Assembly (NCBI GenBank): GCA_947095535.1
Contig: OX352772.1
Span: 114,721,253 to 114,785,252 of the forward strand
From: Poecilobothrus nobilitatus
Lineage: Eukaryota > Arthropoda > Insecta > Diptera > Dolichopodidae
Reading direction: 5' to 3'
Length of the DNA: 64,000 bases
Made by a program: the position numbers and the translations under genes. Shown piece by piece: positions 44,402 to 56,580 of this stretch. Numbering within the stretch: the first letter of the stretch is position 1; every line of letters begins with the position of its first letter. The notes under the pieces are model-generated. The model did not search any database, was not told the origin of the DNA, and saw nothing but the letters and a program-made list of their open reading frames with translations.

Positions 44402-47400
44402 AATTCATATGAATAAAAAATATATATATAACCATTTTTTTTTATAAATTCTTAATCTTTTTCTTTTTTCAGGAAAGAACTATTTGAACATATCCGTACC
44501 GAGATTGATCATTTCTACATTGTACATATTACATATATGTACATTTGTACATATTAAATGTTTAATCCTTTAATGTATTTTCTGCAAAATTAAATATTTT
44601 TATTTGTCAAATAAAAAAGATTTTTTAGTTTTAAAAAAAATAAAATTTTTATTTATTTAAAGTCTTTTTAATTTTTTAAAAGTTACTAAAACGATGAAAT
44701 GAAATATGTATTTACTTATAATAAAAACATTATTTACAAAATCGAAATGGTTTACAATAAAATAATAATTATAAATGATGTTATGATATAAACATTATTT
44801 ATTTTTACATATTATTATAGAAAAAATTAAGTTAAATTACATTTTAATTTATAAACTTATTTAAATTGCTAAGTATATGCAATTATTAAAATTTTAATTT
44901 TCATTAGGTATAGGTGTGTTCGAGTTTTGTTGACAAAATGGAAATAACCTAAAAAGTACGTAACGTGCTGTATGTAGGTAATTTTTTTTTTGTACAAAAT
45001 ACAAATTTTAATATTTTAATTTTTACTGCTTCTCTTCTGTCAAAAATTTTTTTTACCTCTCTCGGTTTATTATGATAAAATATAAATGATTTTTGATTTT
45101 GTAAAAAACGGCAAATATAAAATAAAAAAATTACACACATCGAACAAGATTTTAACAATCACACCATCACAGAGCATTTTACAGACATTATATATATAAC
45201 CATTTTTTTTATAAATTCTTAATCTTTTTCTTTTTTCAGGATAGAACTATTTCAAGATATCCGCACCGAGATTGATAATTTTTACATTGTACATATTATT
45301 TGCTATTTTTTTTTAATTTTAATTTTTATCATTTCATTGTAATAATTCATGTTCATGGTTCCTAAATAATGTTTTAAATAATGTTTAATCCTTTAATGTA
45401 TTTTCTGCAAAATTAAATATTTTTATTTGTCAAATAAAAAAGATTTTTTAGTTATAAAAAAAATAAAACTTTTATTTATTTAAACTCCTTTCATATTTTT
45501 AAAAGGCACTAAAACGATGAAATGAAATATGTATTTACTTATAATAAAAATATTATAAAAACATTATTTACCAAATTCGAAATGGTTTACAATAAATTAA
45601 TAATTATAAATGATGTTATGATATAAACGTTATTTATTTTTACTTATTATTATAGATAAAATTTAGTTAAATTACATTATTATTTATAAACTTATTTAAA
45701 TTGCTAATTATATGCAATTATTAAAATTTTTATTAGGTATAGGTGTGTTCGAATTTTGTTGACAAAATGGAAATAACCTAAAAAGTACGTAACGTACTGC
45801 ATGTAGGTAATTTTTTTTTGTACAAAATACAAATTTTAATTTTTACTGTATCTCTTCTGTCAAAAATTTTTTTTACCTCTCTCGGTTTATTATGATAAAA
45901 TATAAATGATTTTTGATTTTGTTTTATTACTTAATTATTTAGGGTAGAGTCGCGTTTAGGTGGGTCAACTTCTAATGCCTGTAAAATGCTTTGTGATGGT
46001 GTAATTGTTAAAATTTTTTTTAAAAATAATTCTTTGGCATTTTCTTGTTCGATGTGGGTAATTTTCGCGCGTTTTTTTTCATAACAAAAATGTCGATGTA
46101 TGAAAAAAAAAAAATTTCGGGATAAATATTGCAAAAAAGTTAATTTTTTCGGCAAACTTATATTCTAATGGTAAAAGACTATCGGTTTGCAGTCTATTTT
46201 GGGGGATCGAGGTCACTTGGCCCACCATTTAATAGTATTAATATTAAAATATTGCATGAAAGTCGAAAATTTTAAACTTAAAAAATGGCAAATATAAAAT
46301 AAAAAATTTACACACATCGAACAAGATTTTAACAATCATACCATCACAGAGCATTTTACAGGCATTATATATATAACCATTTTTTTTTATAAATTCTTAA
46401 TCTTTTTCTTTTTTCAGGATAGAACTATTTGAACATATCCGCACCGAGATTGATAATTTTTACATTGTACATATTATTTGCTATTTTTTTTTAATTTTAA
46501 TTTTTATCATTTCATTGCAATAATTCATCTTCATGGTTCCTAAATAATGTTTTAAATAATGTTTAATCCTTTAATGTGTTTTCTGCAAAATTAAATATTT
46601 TTATTTTTCAAATAAAAAAGATTTTTTAGTTTTAAAAAAAATAAAATTTTTATTTATTTAAAGTCTTTTTATTTTTTTAAAAGTTACTAAAACGATGAAA
46701 TGAAATATTTAATAAAAAAATATAATATAAAAACATTTTAAAAAAATTACACACATCGAGCATTCTACAGGCATTAGAAGTTGACCCACCTAAAAGCGAC
46801 TCTACCCAATGATTTTACTAAACAAAAAGTAAACTGCAAAAACTACTAAATCAAAACCGCTCCGTCTTTTCTTTTCAGTTTTTTACAGTAAATTAACATC
46901 CATACCCTCTGTTCAAACTTAGTTGTAACTTCTTCATTCTCTTTCCTACTTCCTCGTTTCTCCTAAAAAAAGCTTCAAAACGAATTTATGTGAAAAAGAA
47001 CGACGAAAAAGTAGTTGCAACTTTTTCAACCAAAATTTGGCGATTGAACCAATTGCAATTCACCAATCCATATAAAACAGCAATAAAAAATTTTATCAGG
47101 TCAAAACAATTTTTATATAGCTACCGAAACCTACATTAATTTTTAGAAATTTTAGTATGTAATGGATATACACAAAATAATTCTTAAATTGAAAATTGAA
47201 GTGATAATATTAACGTACACATATAAAGTTGCAATTGCAACTAACAGCAGTGTGAACGCGGAGAGCTTTTGCAATTACATCTTACAATTGCAATTGCACT
47301 ATAGTGTGAACGCGGACATAAGCCAATTTAAATTTTAAAAAATAATTTAATTAATAATGTCAAAAAATTGACATTGATGTTTGAGATTTTTGTTTAATTT

Positions 47401-47657
47401 TACTAGTGTCAAAGACCAGTACTATTTTAAATCAGGAGTCAAACACCATTTTTTTCGTCGTATATATTTTTTTGTTTAATTCGAGTTCCGAACACCAGAT
47501 TTTTATAACTTGTTTTAATGAAATTTTTGAATCATTGAAATTCAATGTCTCTCAAATATCATCGAAACTCGATTAAATCAAAAAAAAGCATCGGCTAAAA
47601 TATTCGTTAATTAGCAATATTTTCACTGGATATTTATTGATACATTGTACATCGATA

Positions 47658-47889
47658 AAAGAAGAATGGTAATTATGTGTCGGGTTCTTCGCGAGCAGAA
47701 GGTAGAATTTTCCAAAACTTAGAACCACGTAATGTAAATTACTCGACTGACTCTAAAGATTTGAGGATCAGGTAAGTTTAAATTAAATTATTTTTTTTCT
47801 TTATTTAAATAAAAACAATAATCTTTTTTAGATTCAAAAAATATTTTAACAACAAGGGAGCTGTTCCGTGGCAACTGGACAGGATTTAA
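47658..47889 (+). pseudogene. HARBI1-like C-terminal exon pair (unit 2)
   Basis: Copy of the exon pair at 44170-44401, displaced by exactly 3,488 bases, with donor, acceptor and reading frame preserved. Confidence 0.5.
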
Positions 47890-50800
47890 AATTCATATGA
47901 ATAAAAAATATATATATAACCATTTTTTTTTATAAATTCTTAATCTTTTTCTTTTTTCAGGAAAGAACTATTTGAACATATCCGTACCGAGATTGATCAT
48001 TTCTACATTGTACATATTACATATATGTACATTTGTACATATTAAATGTTTAATCCTTTAATGTATTTTCTGCAAAATTAAATATTTTTATTTGTCAAAT
48101 AAAAAAGATTTTTTAGTTTTAAAAAAAATAAAATTTTTATTTATTTAAAGTCTTTTTAATTTTTTAAAAGTTACTAAAACGATGAAATGAAATATGTATT
48201 TACTTATAATAAAAACATTATTTACAAAATCGAAATGGTTTACAATAAAATAATAATTATAAATGATGTTATGATATAAACATTATTTATTTTTACATAT
48301 TATTATAGAAAAAATTAAGTTAAATTACATTTTAATTTATAAACTTATTTAAATTGCTAAGTATATGCAATTATTAAAATTTTAATTTTCATTAGGTATA
48401 GGTGTGTTCGAGTTTTGTTGACAAAATGGAAATAACCTAAAAAGTACGTAACGTGCTGTATGTAGGTAATTTTTTTTTTGTACAAAATACAAATTTTAAT
48501 ATTTTAATTTTTACTGCTTCTCTTCTGTCAAAAATTTTTTTTACCTCTCTCGGTTTATTATGATAAAATATAAATGATTTTTGATTTTGTAAAAAACGGC
48601 AAATATAAAATAAAAAAATTACACACATCGAACAAGATTTTAACAATCACACCATCACAGAGCATTTTACAGACATTATATATATAACCATTTTTTTTAT
48701 AAATTCTTAATCTTTTTCTTTTTTCAGGATAGAACTATTTCAAGATATCCGCACCGAGATTGATAATTTTTACATTGTACATATTATTTGCTATTTTTTT
48801 TTAATTTTAATTTTTATCATTTCATTGTAATAATTCATGTTCATGGTTCCTAAATAATGTTTTAAATAATGTTTAATCCTTTAATGTATTTTCTGCAAAA
48901 TTAAATATTTTTATTTGTCAAATAAAAAAGATTTTTTAGTTATAAAAAAAATAAAACTTTTATTTATTTAAAGTCCTTTCATATTTTTAAAAGGCACTAA
49001 AACGATGAAATCAAATATGTATTTACTTATAATAAAAATATTATAAAAACATTATTTACCAAATTCGAAATGGTTTACAATAAATTAATAATTATAAATG
49101 ATGTTATGATATAAACGTTATTTATTTTTACTTATTATTATAGATAAAATTTAGTTAAATTACATTATTATTTATAAACTTATTTAAATTGCTAATTATA
49201 TGCAATTATTAAAATTTTTATTAGGTATAGGTGTGTTCGAATTTTGTTGACAAAATGGAAATAACCTAAAAAGTACGTAACGTACTGCATGTAGGTAATT
49301 TTTTTTTGTACAAAATACAAATTTTAATTTTTACTGTATCTCTTCTGTCAAAAATTTTTTTTACCTCTTTCGGTTTATTATGATAAAATATAAATGATTT
49401 TTGATTTTGTTTTATTACTTAATTATTTAGGGTAGAGTCGCGTTTAGGTGGGTCAACTTCTAATGCCTGTAAAATGCTTTGTGATGGTGTGATTGTTAAA
49501 ATTTTTTTTAAAAATAATTCTTTGGCATTTTCTTGTTCGATGTGTGTAATTTTCGCGCGTTTTTTTTCATAACAAAAATGTCGATGTATGAAAAAAAAAA
49601 AATTTCGGGATAAATATTGCAAAAAAGTTAATTTTTTCGGCAAACTTATATTCTAATGGTAAAAGACTATCGGTTTGCAGTCTATTTTGGGGGATCCAGG
49701 TCACTTGGCCCACCATTTAATAGTATTAATATTAAAATATTGCATGAAAGTCGAAAATTTTAAACTTAAAAAATGGCAAATATAAAATAAAAAATTTACA
49801 CACATCGAACAAGATTTTAACAATCATACCATCACAGAGCATTTTACAGGCATTATATATATAACCATTTTTTTTTATAAATTCTTAATCTTTTTCTTTT
49901 TTCAGGATAGAACTATTTGAACATATCCGCACCGAGATTGATAATTTTTACATTGTACATATTATTTGCTATTTTTTTTTAATTTTAATTTTTATCATTT
50001 CATTGCAATAATTCATCTTCATGGTTCCTAAATAATGTTTTAAATAATGTTTAATCCTTTAATGTGTTTTCTGCAAAATTAAATATTTTTATTTTTCAAA
50101 TAAAAAAGATTTTTTAGTTTTAAAAAAAATAAAATTTTTATTTATTTAAAGTCTTTTTATTTTTTTAAAAGTTACTAAAACGATGAAATGAAATATTTAA
50201 TAAAAAAATATAATATAAAAACATTTTAAAAAAATTACACACATCGAGCATTCTACAGGCATTAGAAGTTGACCCACCTAAAAGCGACTCTACCCAATGA
50301 TTTTACTAAACAAAAAGTAAACTGCAAAAACAACTAAACCAAAACCGCTCCGTCTTTTCTTTTCAGTTTTTTACAGTAAATTAACATCCATACCCTCTGT
50401 TCAAACTTAGCTGTAACTTCTTCATTCTCTTTCCCACTTCCTCGTTTCTCCTAAAAAAAGCTTCAAAACGAATTTATGCGAAAAAAACGACGAAAAAGTA
50501 GTTGCAACTTTTTCAACCAAAATTTGGCGATTGAACCAATTGCAATTCACCAATCCATATAAAACAGTAATAAAAAATTTTATCAGGTCAAAACAATTTT
50601 TATATAGCTACCGTAACCTACATTAATTTTTAGAAATTTTAGTAGGTAATGGATATACACAAAATAATTCTTATATTGATAATTGAAGTGATGATGTTAA
50701 CGCACACATATAAAGTTGCAATTGCAACTAACAGCAGTGTGAACGCGGAGAGCTTTTGCAATTACATCTTACAATTGCAATTGCACTATAGTGTGAACGC

Positions 50801-51145
50801 GGACATAAGCCAATTTAAATTTTAAAAAATAATTTAATTAATAATGTCAAAAAATTGACATTGATGTTTGAGATTTTTGTTTAATTTTACTAGTGTCAAA
50901 GACCAGTACTATTTTAAATCAGGAGTCAAACACCATTTTTTTCGTCGTATATATTTTCTTGTTTAATTCGAGTTCCGAACACCAGATTTTTATAACTTGT
51001 TTTAATGAAATTTTTGAATCATTGAAATTCAATGTCTCTCAAATATCATCGAAACTCGATTAAATCAAAAAAAAGCATCGGCTAAAATATTCGTTAATTA
51101 GCAATATTTTCACTGGATATTTATTGATACATTGTACATCGATAA

Positions 51146-51377
51146 AAGAAGAATGGTAATTATGTGTCGGGTTCTTCGCGAGCAGAAGGTAGAATTTTCC
51201 AAAACTTAGAACCACGTAATGTAAATTACTCGACTGACTCTAAAGATTTGAGGATCAGGTAAGTTTAAATTAAATTATTTTTTTTTGTTTATTTAAATAA
51301 AAACAATAATCTTTTTTAGATTCAAAAAATATTTTAACAACAAGGGAGCTGTTCCGTGGCAACTGGACAGGATTTAA
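51146..51377 (+). pseudogene. HARBI1-like C-terminal exon pair (unit 3)
   Basis: Third copy, again displaced by 3,488. The exons are unchanged; the intron has a C-to-G change in its poly-T stretch. Confidence 0.48.
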
Positions 51378-53006
51378 AATTCATATGAATAAAAAATATA
51401 TATATAACCATTTTTTTTTATAAATTCTTAATCTTTTTCTTTTTTCAGGATAGAACTATTTGAACATATCCGCACCGAGATTGATAATTTTTACATTGTA
51501 CATATTATTTCCTATTTTTTTTTAATTTTAATTTTTATCATTTCATTGCAATAATTCATCTTCATGGTTCTTAAATAATGTTTAGTCCTTTAATGTATTT
51601 TCTGCAAAATTAAATATTTTTATTTGTCAAATAAAAAAGATTTTTTAGTTTTAAAAAAAATAAAATTTTTATTTATTTAAAGTCTTTTTACTTTTTTAAA
51701 AGTTACTAAAACGACGAAATGAAATATTTAATAAAAAAATTTTAAAAAAATTACACACATCGAACGAGATTTTAACAATGACACCATCACAGAGCATTGT
51801 ACAGGCATTATATAGATAACCATTTTTTTTTACAAATTCTTAATCTTCATCTTTTTTCAGGGTAGAACTATTTCGCGCAGTTTTTTTCATAACAAAAATG
51901 TCGATGTATGAAAAAAAAATTTTTCGGGATAAATAATGCAAAAAATTAATTTTTTCGGCAAATTTATATTCTAATGGTAAAAGACTATCGATTTGCAGTC
52001 TATTTTAGGGGATCCAGGTCACTTGGCCCACCATTTAATAGTATTAATATTAAAATATTGCATGAAAGTAGAAAATTTTAAACTTAAAAAATGGCAAATA
52101 TAAAATAAAAAATTTACACACATCGAACAAGATTTTAACAATCACACCATCACAGAGCATTTTACAGGCACTATAAGTTGACCCACCTAAAAGCGACTCT
52201 ACCGAATGATTTTACCAAACAAAAAGTAAACTGCAAAAACAACTAAACCAAAACCGCTCCGTCTTTTCTTTTCAGTTTTTTTACAGTAAATTAACATCCA
52301 TACCCTCTGTTCAAACTTAGTTGTAACTTCTTCATTCTCTTTCCCACTTCCTCGTTTCTCCTAAAAAAAAGCTTCAAAACGAATTAATGCAAAAAAAAAC
52401 GACGAAAAAGTAGTTACAACTTTTTTAACCAAAATTTGGCGATTGAACCAATTGCAATTCACCAATCCATATAAAACAGCAATAAAAAATGTTATCAGGT
52501 CAAAACAATTTTTATATAGTTACCGAAACCTACATTAAGTTTTAGAAATTTTAGTAGGTAATGGATCTACACAAAATATTTCTTATATTGAAAATTGAAG
52601 TGATAATATTAACGCACTCATATAAAGTTGCAATTGCAACTAACAACATAGTGTGAACGCGGGCATAACCCAATTTAAATTTTAAAAAATAATTTAATTA
52701 ATAATGTCAAACAATTGACATTGATGTTTGAGATTTTTGTTTAATTTTACTAGTGTCAAAGACCAGTACTATTTTAGATCAGGAGTCAAACACCATTTTC
52801 TTCGTCGTATATATTTTCTTGTTTAATTCGAGTTCCGAACACCAGATTTTTATAACTTGTTTTAATGAAATTTTTGAATCATTGATATTCAATGTCTCTG
52901 AAATATCATCGAAACTCGATTAAATCAAAAAAAAAACATCGGCTAAAATATTCGTTAATTAGCCATATTTTCACTCGATATTTATTGATACATTGTACAT
53001 CGATAA

Positions 53007-53240
53007 AAGAAGAACGGTAATTATGTGTCGGGTTCTTCGCGAGCAGAAGGTAGAATTTTCCAAAACTTAGAACCACGTAATGTAAATTACTCGACTGACG
53101 CTAAAGATTTGAGGATCAGGTAAGTTTAAATTAAATTTTTTTTTTTCTTTATTTAAATAAAAACAATAATCTTTTTTAGATTCAAAAAATATTTTAACAA
53201 CAAGGGAGCTGTTCCGTGGCAACTGGACAGGATTTAAAAT
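53007..53240 (+). pseudogene. HARBI1-like C-terminal exon pair (unit 4)
   Basis: Fourth and most diverged copy. GACTCTAAAG has become GACGCTAAAG (Ser to Ala), and the splice sites and open frame remain. Confidence 0.45.
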
Positions 53241-54429
53241 TCATATGAATAAAAAATTTATATATAACCATTTTTTTTATAAATTCTTAATCTTTTTCTT
53301 TTTTCAGGATAGAACTATTTGAACATATCCGCACCGAGATTGTTAATTTTTACATTGTACATTGTCATTGCAATAATTCATCTTCATGGTTCCTAAATAA
53401 TGTTTTAAATAATGTTTAATCCTTTAATGCATTTTCTGCAAAATTAAATATTTTTATTTGTCAAATAAAAAAGATTTTTTAGTTTTAAAAAAATAAAATT
53501 TTTATTTATTTAAAGTCTTTTTATTTTTTTAAAAGTTACTAAAACGATGAAATGAAATATGTATTTACTTATAATAAAAATATTATAAAAACATTATTTA
53601 CCAAATTCGAAATGGTTTACAATAAAATAATAATTATAAATTATGTTATGATATAAACATTATTTATTTATTTTTACTTATTATTATAGAAAAAATTTAG
53701 TTAAATTACATTTTTATTTATAAACTTATTTAAATTGCTAAGTATATGCAATTATTAAAATTTTAATTTTCATTAGGTATAGGTGTGTTCGAGTTTTGTT
53801 GACAAAATGGAAATAATCTAAAAAGTACGTAACGTACTGTATGTAGGTAATTTTTTTTTTGCACAAAATACAAATTTTAATTTTTTAATTTTTACTGCAT
53901 CTCTTCTGTCAAAAATTTTTTTTACCTCTGTCGGTTTATTATGATAAAATATAAATGATTTTTGAATTTGTTTTATTACTTAATTATTTAGGGTAGAGTC
54001 GCGTTTAGGTGGGTCAACTTCTAATGCCTGTAAAATGCTTTGTGATGGTTCGATTGTTAAAATTTTTCTTTTAAATAATTCTTTGGCATTTTCTTGTTCG
54101 ATGTGTGTAATTTTCGCGCGATTTTTTTCATAACAAAAATGTCGATGTATGAAAAAAAAAATTTTTCGGGATAAATAATACAAAAAAGTTCATTTTTTCG
54201 GCAAATTTATATTCTAATGGTAAAAGACTATCGGTTTGCAGTCTACTTTGGGGGATCCAGGTCACTTGGCCCACCATTTAATAGTATTAATATTAAAATG
54301 TTGCATGAAAGTCGAAAATTTTAAACTTAAAAAATGGCAGATATAAAATAAAAAAATTTAAAAAAAATTACACACATCGAACAAGATTTTAACAATCACA
54401 CCATCACAGAGCATTTTACAGGCATTATA

Positions 54430-54443
54430 TATATAACCATTTT
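54430..54443. repeat. Target-site duplication, left copy
   Basis: TATATAACCATTTT, repeated at 60261-60274, flanks the LINE. Confidence 0.85.
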
Positions 54444-55653
54444 GGGGGTTGTCATTTATACTTCGGGTCGAACGGACGTGTTTTCTTTTTATACATCGGA
54501 AAATAAATTATTATAATAAAAATTATTTATTTAAAGGAAAAAGTGTTTATAGATTAACAAAAAAAAAATAAAACCAAATAAACATAAATCTTAATATAGT
54601 AAATATAAAGCACAAAAATTAATAGTATATTTGCCTTCCAAAGGAAAAGCGAAACTAATAATATAAATCTTTAATTTAAAACCTTATTATCTTTAAATAT
54701 ATTGGAAAATATCTTAAGTGAAATAAATTCGATATATCTTGAAGAAAGCATAAAACAATTAATTAATAATAATAAAAAAAAAAAAAACTGCACTTGTTGA
54801 ATTTGTCTTCACATTTTTATAGAAAACAGTAATAAACTTTTGATTCTTTTATTTTTCCCTTTTATTTTTATTATAATTATTTAATACTTATAATTGCTTT
54901 TGCTTCGTTTTTATTAAATTTTTGTACACAAAAATTAAAACTATAATAATTAGTAAATGCAAATAACTAAATAATTTCTTTTTAACAATTAAAATAAACT
55001 AATAATAACACGATAAAAAGTTATTATAAAGATAAAAAAAAAAAATATTAAAAATTGATTAAAATCAACTTTATTAAAAACAACAAAAAAAAAGAAAAAA
55101 AAATTTTTTTTGATAAACTGAATTTTAACAAATTTCTCTAACAATTATTAAGAAAGCAAATTAAAATTTTTGTACACAAAAAAAAATTAAAAGTGTAATA
55201 ATTAGTAACTACATATAACTAAATAATCTTTCTAACAATTAAAATAAACTAATAATAACACTGATAAAAACAAAAATATTAACAACTGATCTTAATAATC
55301 AACAACAAAAAATTAGATAAACAAAAAACCAAAGTATTTTGTAAATTTGAATATAACCTCACATGTCACACTGAAAGTGTTATACACAATAATAAAATTT
55401 AATATGCAATAAGACAGTGCGACACCTGTTGAGAATTTTTGGAATAAACATAAGAATGATAATAAAAAATTAAAATAAATTAAAATACATAAAGCTAAAT
55501 AAAATAATAAAAAACAATAAAAAAAAGATAAAAAATAAAAAAAATAAAAAATAATTAAAATAAAAAATAAATAAGAAAACATATAATAAACTTACTCGTA
55601 ACGATATTTAAAAGAACATATAAAACATCAAACTGGCAGACAATAAACAACTA
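54444..55653 (+). promoter_or_regulatory. LINE 5' UTR with possible internal promoter
   Basis: The first 40 bases hold TCATTT (initiator-like) and, about 27 bases from the last leading G, GGACGTG, a downstream-promoter-element type seen in Jockey-like LINEs. The rest is A-rich and non-coding; the minus-strand frame at 55313-55582 is low-complexity. Confidence 0.35.
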
Positions 55654-56565
55654 TTGAATTCATCAGTTAAAAAAAGAAATCGAACACAACTATCACCAGA
55701 TTTTCCTCAAAATAAAGAATCCACAAATAGTAAAAGGCCATCCATTCAAGAATTTGTTGGTAAAACGATAAGTCAGAAAGTAACTCAATTTACAACGTCA
55801 TTAAACGAAACAATGAATAAAACAGCAGATACTCAATGGGATCATTTTCTAACAAAATTTGAGTCAATATTAGAAACAAAATTAAACGAAAAACTAAAAG
55901 ATATTGCCACAAAGAATGATATTTACGACCTGCAACAGGAGATAGTTAACCTAAAAACGGAAAATACAGAATTGCACACAGAAATGGTAAAACTAAAACA
56001 AAATGATCACAATTTAAAGAAAAAAGTGCAAGAGATGGACAAATTGAGTAGACGTTCAAATATAGTAGTTACAGGATTGAGTGGAAATGACAACAATACT
56101 ATTCTTAACAGTTTTTCAGAATTATGTAAAGATGTTTTACAACTTGCTACTCAAGCGGTAAATATCCGGCAGATAAACCCAACAAAGTGTATCGTAGAGC
56201 TCTCTTCACCAAATGAAGTAAGGTCAATTTTAGCAAAGAGTGCAAACCTAAAAGGAAAAGGTGTATACATACATAAAGACTACACTGTCGAAGAATCACA
56301 CCAAAAGTATGAAATGCGTCAAATTAAAAAAAAATTAAAAAATATGAAAGACATTAAGTGTGATATAAAAGGTATTTATTTAATAGTAAATAATAAAAAA
56401 TATAAATGGTCCACTGAAGTAAATCAGTTAATTGCTGAAAAACAGGAAGATGCAAATTACCTAAAGACAATTTTACATTCGGCTGATGGCAAACAACATG
56501 AAGTGGGTCTCTCAAAAAAGAAAAATCCAGCACGGAATGAATTTATACGCGCAAGCAATGTTTAG
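55654..56565 (+). CDS. LINE ORF1 protein with coiled coil
   Basis: Open frame of 303 codons, uninterrupted; the first codon is TTG and ATG codons occur within. The N-terminus is basic and Ser/Pro-rich. Residues about 75-135 form a likely coiled coil (LQQEIVNLKTENTELHTEMV), followed by LSRRSNIVVTGLSG, an RRM-like start, and a basic C-terminal third (KKLKNMKDIKCDIKGIYLIV). This is the layout of LINE ORF1 RNA chaperones that trimerise and bind element RNA. No zinc knuckle. The stop lies 13 bases before ORF2 opens. Confidence 0.75.
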   Translation: MNSSVKKRNRTQLSPDFPQNKESTNSKRPSIQEFVGKTISQKVTQFTTSLNETMNKTADTQWDHFLTKFESILETKLNEKLKDIATKNDIYDLQQEIVNLKTENTELHTEMVKLKQNDHNLKKKVQEMDKLSRRSNIVVTGLSGNDNNTILNSFSELCKDVLQLATQAVNIRQINPTKCIVELSSPNEVRSILAKSANLKGKGVYIHKDYTVEESHQKYEMRQIKKKLKNMKDIKCDIKGIYLIVNNKKYKWSTEVNQLIAEKQEDANYLKTILHSADGKQHEVGLSKKKNPARNEFIRASNV

Positions 56566-56580
56566 CAATCAGAAGTTTGA

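Larger units (their letters stand above)
43320..50295 (+). repeat. 3,488 bp higher-order satellite unit, two near-identical copies
   Basis: Unit 1 (43320-46807) and unit 2 (46808-50295) match base by base over long stretches, with only scattered single differences (for example C/T at 43727 against 47215). Landmarks keep an exact 3,488 spacing: right arm ends at 43319, 46807 and 50295; left arm starts at 45942 and 49430. Each unit holds a 1.08 kb block with an exon pair, two copies of the ATATATAACC module and one inverted-arm module. This is a recent large tandem duplication. Confidence 0.93.
50296..54443 (+). repeat. Truncated and diverged satellite units
   Basis: Unit 3 (50296-52203) is shortened to about 1.9 kb and ends in a right arm variant (CTATAAGTTGACCC). 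Unit 4 starts at 52204, keeps the exon block, and joins A-type sequence with a left arm at 53991. Divergence is clearly higher than between units 1 and 2. The block is cut at 54443 by the inserted LINE. Confidence 0.85.

Noticed and set aside
44949..45158. Minus-strand 69-codon frame, identical at 48437-48646
   Set aside because: Identity reflects the 3,488 bp duplication, not selection; composition is low-complexity.
55313..55582. Minus-strand Phe/Leu-rich frame
   Set aside because: It is the complement of the A-rich LINE 5' UTR.
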